A program made the translations under genes and the position numbers. Below, one piece after another: positions 57,252 to 64,000 of a stretch of DNA of 64,000 nucleotides (within the stretch, counting starts at the first letter, position 1; every line of letters starts with the position of its first letter). Origin of the DNA: Mucor racemosus (Eukaryota; Mucoromycota; Mucoromycetes; Mucorales; Mucoraceae); the NCBI GenBank assembly GCA_027405735.1, contig JAPEHQ010000001.1, forward strand, positions 1,860,001-1,924,000, written 5' to 3'. The notes beneath the pieces were generated by a model. The model was not told the DNA's origin. It did no database searches and worked only from the letters and a program-made list of their open reading frames with translations.

Positions 57252-60200
57252 TATTTAAAGGGTATGTCATGTAGAACATTGACCATAAGGGGTTGATGTC
57301 AAGTGTGACAATATCGACCTTTTGGGAAATGGTTGTTTTGCTTATTATTGTTATTTATATCTATTTTATGTAACCTTAATTTTAAGGGGTAATTTTTATA
57401 TGCTTGAATCTTATTTATATTGATAGTGCAACTTCAATATAGATGAGTATCTGACTAAATTGGTATCTTTATTTATTATTGTTATTGATTTGGATAGAAT
57501 CCTGTTGCAGTAAATTACGATGTTAATTTACTAAAATAAAAAAAATATAAAATAAAAGCAGTAGAAATACAATTATAATCAGCTAAAGTTTTTATTACAA
57601 AAGATTTCTGAAGAGTTAAAATAATTGAAAAGTATGAGGGTATTTATAGTGATTTGGAGAACTTGGATACCATCAGACTTGAATGGATGTATATTTAGTA
57701 ATATTCCAGTTTTGAGTACATTGTTATTGATTTGATATTTTAAGGGGTAAATTGTATAGAGCATTGACCATAAGGGATCGTATGTCAAGTGTGACAATAT
57801 CGACCTTTTGGGAAATGGTTGTTTTGTTTATTTCTGTTATATCTATTTTATGTAACCTTGATTTTTAAGGGGTAGTTTTTATATGCTTGAATCTTATTTA
57901 TATTGATAGTGCAACTACGATATAGATGAGTAGTTGACTAAATTGATATCTTTGTTTATTATCATTATTGATTTGGATAGAATCCTGTTTTGATATATAT
58001 GTCATTTGTGTAATTGATTGCGCCGTGATCAAGGGTGCTATCATCTACACGACATGTATGGTTCAAAAAGGGTATTTCATATTTTTAGCATGCGTTTGTT
58101 ATTGTGTTCAATTGAAGCGTTTGTTTATTATCGTTGTTCACATTTCAAGTGGCATCATACTTTATGAGCGACACTTGAAATTTAGGTTGTTTTATTTTAT
58201 CAAGCGTTTTTAGTATGTAATTCCACTGCACCTGTTTTGATATATATGTCATTATTTGTGTAATGGATTGCGCCGTGATCAAGGGTGCTATAATCTACAT
58301 GACATGTATGGTTCAAAAAGGTATCTCGTATTTTTAGCATGCGTTTGTTATTGTGTTCAATTGAAGCGTTTGTTTATTATCGTTGTTCACATTTCAAGTG
58401 GCATCATATTTTATGAGCGACACTTGGAAATTAGATTATTTTATTATTATCAAGCGTTTTTAGTATGTAATTTCACTGCAGAATCAGTTCTTCAACAGTA
58501 TAATAAAAACAATGTAACGTTTATTTAGATATAAAAGTATGGCCTTTTATCTTGATTTGACATTGAGATCCTGAGATGTAATTTAAGTCACTATTGAACC
58601 ATTAGATCTGTTTAATAGTAATCTATGGATTGAAATGGATCAATCATAATTTAACCGTACTTGCAGAGCTTGTGAGTTGCCTTGTTTCAATGCTGCTCTA
58701 AATGTGCTTGGATGTTGGTTTAATAGCTACTTGATTGATTAACCGATGGGATGAAATAATATGGTGTTATAATTGAGGTCCAAGCGTTCTTGCTAATTGC
58801 TGGATAAACTTAGTATGCTAGTGAGTTTTTTATATCTGACATCAAGACTTTGCACTTCAATACATGTCGTAGTCAATAGATTATAAGATGTATTGATACA
58901 GTAGAAGGTGATAACGTATGATACTAGACGGCAGATGGCATACAACAGGCAATACCTGTTATAATTATCATAGAAACATGTATTTTTCTACCAGAAAAAC
59001 CACCTGTTATATCATACATTCATTAAAACATTGCAAAAGTGAGCCCGTAGAGCGACGCCGTAATTGAGCATAGCAAGATTGAACAGCTAAGTCTACTATG
59101 GTATATCTAAGTTTTAAATAAAAAAAGGATTTTTGCAACTTTTCTTATACTTAACCACGTATGATCTGAAAATTCAGTTTTTGTAGCGGACATTTTCGGG
59201 GCTCATTCTATCCTTACCAACACTCATGATTTTGATCAAAAAACAGAAAAATTAAATTTTGATACCAAAATCAACGTTTAAATATACTATATTGTGAGAG
59301 AAAACTGTAGCTATAACTAATACACATTTTATAAAAGCTTAACATCAAAAGTCAAGTAATGAAACTTTGTACTTTTGGCCCAAAAACGGTTTTTTGATTA
59401 AACGATTTTCATGTAATATTTTGCAATAAAAATGTTTGTTATTTTTGATTGAGCAAATAGAGCGCTAAATTTTGCATATGTGTATATTTTTTGTTTTTAT
59501 AACTGGTAGTATAATTAACTCTAGATTTGCAAAACCAGAAAAAAAAAAATTAAAAAATGTCAAAATTGATGATCTGGACAAAAATAATTTTCTAGATTAA
59601 TATTCCGCTTATAAGCTTTGTAAGTCTTAAAAATAAGAGATTTTATAATACTTCAGAACTTTTTCAAGAATCTACGATGCTGTACCCACTAGATTCAAGC
59701 TTATTACTGTAAATATTTATCCATACTTTTATAATCGCCAATTTTTCTGCAGGTAGATATCAACTTTAGATCAAAAAAAGCATTGATTATAACGTAGATG
59801 ATGGAACAAAATGACCAAGTCTTGGATACTTTTTTTGTTCGAGAGAAATATTATAACGCGCCCTAACATTAATAACAGTTAATAATTCATTTCCAAATAA
59901 ACAATAGGAAAAGCATGTATTGTACCTGCTACTTGATTTCAGTTTATAAAAAATATTGGTCTTTTTATTGTAGTTTAAACATAAATAAAAGAGCTGAGGA
60001 AAGAGTGGGGAAGAAAACAGAAAAATAATCCTAAATCATCAGTCAATTTTGTGTGTTGCAAACAGAAATTTACAAAGGCGTAAATACTTTTAGTGTTGCC
60101 AAACAGGTTGTTGTCGTTGTCTCCATTTGGTTGTCGAAAGAAGAACATGGGTAAAACTCTTTCAAACCCCAAATTTCAAATTGATATATCTCGTCAATAA

Positions 60201-60312
60201 GGCAATTCTGTTGAATCAGAGTAACTCCCCACATCTGCTTTAAACCATTCAAATTTCAAATTATCTTCGTTATTAATTATATTATAATTGATATACTTTA
60301 GTAAATTGACTA
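57252..60312 (+). mobile_element. Second, damaged copy of the LTR element
   Basis: Left LTR truncated at its start (57252-57505 and, after a nested LTR, 58236-58480). An internal region follows at 58,481-60,286 in the same order as the complete element but opposite orientation. A short LTR-start-like remnant lies at about 60,287-60,312. The internal region has 57 bases next to the left LTR (58,481-58,537) that the complete element lacks. It provides the uninterrupted version of the site where the 27.7 kb LTR inserted. Confidence 0.7.
57506..58230 (+). mobile_element. LTR nested inside another LTR (725 bp)
   Basis: Starts TGCAGTAAAT and ends CCACTGCA. It is flanked by CCTGT on both sides (57501-57505 and 58231-58235). 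Removing it and one CCTGT restores GAATCCTGTTTTGAT, the sequence found intact at 28,150 in another LTR of the family. Hence one LTR inserted into another. Confidence 0.85.
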
Positions 60313-61099
60313 AAAAAAAACCTCGATCTCATTGCTCTGCTCATCTGGGCTGCCTGATTTGTACAACATTTTCTATTCTGTCCATCTGTGCAGGTCATTA
60401 TGCCCATGAAAAGCATAGTTAAGCCCTAGTGTACTTCTTCTCAAAAGAGTGAAACTCAAAAACATGCAGTTGCATAATATCATTAAGCCTTTCATAATAA
60501 GACATATATTCTGAGAAGTTGACGTTTATCATAAAATGACTAGAGCCTGTTTCCATACGCGTTTATAAAAAATCAATTCTTCCCTATCCATTCAAAAATC
60601 TTCATTTATTATCGAACCTTTTGGGCTGACCTAATCTCTACTTGGTCTCTTATAAAATAGCTCCTAAACAATAATGGCTGCACCCGATTTGATTGTCTTA
60701 AAGTCATCAGCAGATATCAAATGGCTTTTTCAACGCACAGTGACTCATGGAAACTACAATTTGGATCATATTTTGTAGATTCCTAAAGACTATTGTCATA
60801 TGAACTTGAAACTTACTTAGATCAGCATTCGTTAAACGTTGAATGCTAGTCTTTTACTAGTTCAATTGGCTTATTAAATAGCGTGTTTTGCTAATAATTT
60901 TCTCAGTACACAGTGATTCGTGGAAGTTGAAATTTAAAATTATGTGTGGGTAATATTTCAGCTATTACCATGCATAATTGAAGATTGCTTGGTAGATAGG
61001 GTTTGCTTTTGTATGTTTCTGCGATTATAAAGAGTAGATTATTATCTTATAAAAATTAAAATTTACAATTAAAACACAAATATTTTTTATTCACATAAT
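60313..61099. other. Non-coding spacer
   Basis: Includes a short block at 60,325-60,440 related to 56,881-57,250. No gene was seen. Confidence 0.5.
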
Positions 61100-62230
61100 A
61101 GATCCAACTGAAAACTATTCTGCCATTTTTTTTTTCAGTAAAAAATATCAATTTTTCATCGAGAAAATTAAAATTATTGTTTGCAATATATCTCATAATA
61201 GCTTATTCCATCTGAGTTCCAAAATGGATATGCTGCAAAACTGATCGTGAAATGATTCAAAAATCAAATTTGTCTAAAAGCTCATAAACTGCAAAGCAAA
61301 TTAAGTTAGTGTATTAAATGTTTTTTGTACATCTTTAGATTCTGCATCTAACTATATAAAATTGGAATAAATGTTTTACATTAAATTTTACGTAAAATGC
61401 AGTTAAAATTTTAAAGGCTTTTTGAAGATACAAATCGCTTTTTATAAAGATGTTTCAAATATAAATGATGAAAATAATGCGCGGCAAAATTATCTATCGA
61501 TTGAGCTATTACTAAACTTTTTAGCTTTATTTTTCATAGAGAAAACAAGAATTTTGTCAATTTTTTTCAAATTCAGAATTTGGGATGAGGGTACATACGG
61601 GAAAAATTGGAGCTAGAAATGAAGGTATCTCTTTATATACATTTTTGAGGATATCTCCACGAAAAATTAACATTTTGAAAAAAACTAAATTGGGTCCGGT
61701 AGAGCTCAACTAGATCGATGACATAAAGGTGCAAAAAATGTAGCTCAATGTAACGGATATTTTGAAAATTACTGCAAAAATGTCAAAAAAATGAAAAAAA
61801 AAATAAAAGTACTCAAAATTTTTTTATATTAAAATATGTTAAAGGACACGTTAAGACAAGTAAGTTTTATTATTAAAAAGTGTTAGTATAGATTAGTTTT
61901 TCGTAGAGATATGATGCCTCAAAGTTTCTAATTTTTAGCTGTGAAGTGTCTGTAAAAACCTGAAACCTTAGCACTGAAAACGTTATACCAAGTGCAAAAA
62001 AATAGGATATTTTTTGATACTTGTTTTTGGATTAAACATGAACATCTCAGGTACTTTGGCATATAGTGTATCCTTGGTGTTATTTAGTGAAAAAAAAGTA
62101 GAGCAGGGATGAAAAGTGGGACCCAGTTTTCAAGGAAAAAGCAATGAATTTCATATGTTTTTGTGTCTTTTGTGAGATATATAATAATTTCAGGAGCAGG
62201 TAGCATGATACGACCAACTCATATATATTT
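61100..62230 (-). repeat. Repeat A, inverted copy (A3)
   Basis: The reverse complement matches A1 over its full length, from the CACAAAAGACACAAAAACA word (62,180 down) to TCAGTTGGATCTATT (61,100). It is diverged from A1 by roughly one base in ten. Non-coding. Confidence 0.8.
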
Positions 62231-62668
62231 AGCAATGTTCATTCAACTATATAAAGAGAAATGCTGGATGATAATGGCTTGAACGTCTTTCTGCACAAGT
62301 AACAAACTTGTAACTATGTATCGTAACTGTCCTCAAATTTTTTGAGATTGCAGTATCCCATAATAAATAAAGCCTATGAGTCAAATTAAAGCGTTGTTTC
62401 TGTTTTACTTTCCACTTTTGTAATTTTTAAGTGTTCCATTCATAGGATTTGAAAAGTGAGCATATTCTAGATTGATGAATAACAACATGCGCCTGGGCTC
62501 TTTATATGGGCAGGAAAGGTCAAAACTTTGAAAGCTAAACAGCCAACCATCTCATATAAACCCGTTTCTCTAGTATAATATCATACTAATTCAAATTCAT
62601 GTATTGAATAGGAAACAAAAGTTGCAACGATATATATATATTTATTTTATAAATATCATGCAATGGTT
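62231..62668. other. Spacer downstream of the kinase gene
   Basis: No supported feature was seen. Confidence 0.5.
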
Positions 62669-63959
62669 TTAATGTGGTGTATGTACTGATGAATTAGATG
62701 AAAGTGTAGATGTTAATGCGGAAGACATGTCTCCGGGTGGGCTTTGAGAGCGTGAGTATCTTCTTTCTACGACCATGGGTTTAATGCGGTCAATGGTATA
62801 ATTTTTGTGGTCTTGATCGATAACGTTGATTACTTGAACACTGTCGCCAGTGGTAGGTATTGTTAATAAGTCATCAATTCTTGGATTTTTTGCAGGTGGT
62901 CTTTCTTGGTCTTTTTCCATCATTGAGCTAATGGAATTGGCCGATAAACTTCTTGAATGGCGTTTGAATTTGGCGACGGCTTGCATCTAATCCAAGATAA
63001 ATGAGTACATTTATTCCCATTTTGAAAAGCTTGATTGTATCGACTTACAACTGTAAATATATGTCGTACACTGGTAATTGCGCCCCTGATATCTTCCTCT
63101 GTAACTTCTGATAAAATCGAATGACAATTGTCTTTCTCAGATATCATGGGCTCTTGCCCATTATTGGTCACCCAAACATGATTCTATTTTAATGTAATGC
63201 TAGTTACTAACCGCTTTTAAACACTTGAAACATATGTATGTATTACTATACCCTGATATCATGCATGGCCATCCTATTAGAAGGATCTTTTTCTAATAAC
63301 TTTTGTAACAGATCAACTAAATTATCACTTAAATTTTTGTTGTAGCAAACCCTGTGTATGTTATAATTGCGTTACCATGCTGCATAAAGTATTATCAAAT
63401 AATGTCAACTTACGGATCATTTAGAATCATTTCATGCAATACTAATAGATTCTCATTCGAAAATGGTACACGACCATGCACCAAGCAATATAATGTTACA
63501 CCCATTGACCAAATATCTGCTGCTTTGCCCGATATAGGTTCTCTTTGTTCTGCTGAACACAACTCTGGTGGCATAAATGCTGGGCTACCTGCAGTTGATT
63601 TCAAAGCATCATCGCCCTTTATGAACATTTCTGATACACCAAAATCAACAATTTTAAGAATATTGGTATCAGACAACAGTAAATTATCAGGTTTAATATC
63701 TAGAATTGGGGAATGTTAGATTTTCCTAGTCGACGATGATTTCTGTATTTGGCATTACCCCTATGCACAATGTCATTGCAATGTACTAATAACTTCAATT
63801 AGTGATTTTTATATTTTGATAATAGTAATATAAATTTACAGTATTCAATGCCTAGAACCATTTGCCTGAAATAATATCTCGAAGCACACTCTGTAAAAGG
63901 CGTCGCTGCTTTATTTAAATCGATTTGCATGATTACGCCTTTATGAGCCATCTCCATAA
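62669..63959 (-). CDS. CaMKK-like Ser/Thr protein kinase, 3' part only
   Basis: The gene continues beyond the right edge; a clear intron acceptor at 63960-63961 starts the first visible exon. Exons on the minus strand: 63959-63840, 63785-63759, 63699-63414, 63351-63252, 63183-63049, 62986-62669. The product shows VMEMAHKGVIMQ (hinge), YLHCNDIVHRDIKPDN (catalytic loop assembled across three exons), KIVDFGVSEMF, AGSPAFMPPE (activation segment), DIWSMGVTLYCLVHGRVPF, and NHVWVTNNGQEP at the end of the catalytic domain. FGVSEMF and the hinge match calmodulin-dependent kinase kinases and the fungal SNF1-activating kinases (Sak1/Tos3/Elm1). The tail is Ser/Arg-rich and non-catalytic. A likely role is to phosphorylate the activation loop of SNF1/AMPK or CaMK; this is inferred from family. 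Confidence 0.9.
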
Positions 63960-64000
63960 CTATGTATAAACATTATTAATTATTTTAAAAAGAAAGCTAT

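Noticed and set aside
57968..58528. Frames of 81-90 codons with a shared sequence, also at 28,194 and 30,369
   Set aside because: They lie inside the LTRs and recur because the LTR recurs. Frameshifts between copies argue against a gene.
1..64000. CRISPR arrays, bacterial operons, rRNA genes
   Set aside because: None seen. Spaced identical short repeats are absent, gene structure is eukaryotic, and no rRNA sequence was recognised.

Overview
The window is fungal nuclear DNA. It is AT-rich, its genes carry many short GT-AG introns of about 50-100 bases, and its proteins are fungal or eukaryotic orthologues (glutathione reductase, Rpb8, Vps2, Ipi1, an ABCC transporter, a CaMKK-type kinase). The order RNA helicase - HMG-box gene - triose-phosphate-type transporter (9,800-17,166) is the described sex (mating-type) locus of Mucoromycota such as Phycomyces, Mucor and Rhizopus, so the organism is most likely a member of the Mucorales. 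I cannot tell from sequence alone whether the HMG gene is the sexM or the sexP allele.

Layout. 1-3,100 is mostly non-coding, with an old dispersed repeat and one tRNA-Glu(TTC). 3,159-7,672 holds glutathione reductase and a fungal-type transcription factor that lacks a visible zinc cluster. 9,800-17,166 is the sex locus: a ZNFX1/Hrr1-type helicase and the HMG gene in tandem on the minus strand, only 52 bases apart, and the transporter diverging on the plus strand. 17,825-24,904 holds an alginate-lyase-family protein and a predicted 1,733-residue secreted, Thr-rich repeat protein. 25,300-33,800 is a repeat field. 34,187-39,159 is an ABCC/MRP transporter with a TMD0 domain. 39,961-40,254 is a small reading frame broken by one TAG. 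42,375-49,134 is a compact housekeeping island (Ipi1, BolA-like, L1-domain protein, Rpb8, Vps2/CHMP2, a Cdc25/rhodanese-like protein). 49,500-62,200 is a second repeat field. 62,669-63,959 is the 3' part of a CaMKK-like kinase that runs off the right edge.

Repeats. The central repeat field contains an apparently complete non-autonomous LTR element (26,886-30,835) with direct LTRs of about 720-740 bp, TG...CA termini and a 5-bp target duplication (AATAC). A solo LTR of the same family is nested in it (duplication ACTCT). Another LTR sits inside an LTR at 57.5-58.2 kb (duplication CCTGT). Paralogous empty sites in this same window support all three insertions. A second repeat family of about 1 kb (repeat A) has four copies; two share a roughly 490-bp block with no visible difference although their flanks have diverged.

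Most exon structures were worked out by hand from splice sites, frame continuity and family similarity. Every multi-exon model listed sums to a multiple of three where complete. No transcript or database evidence was available.
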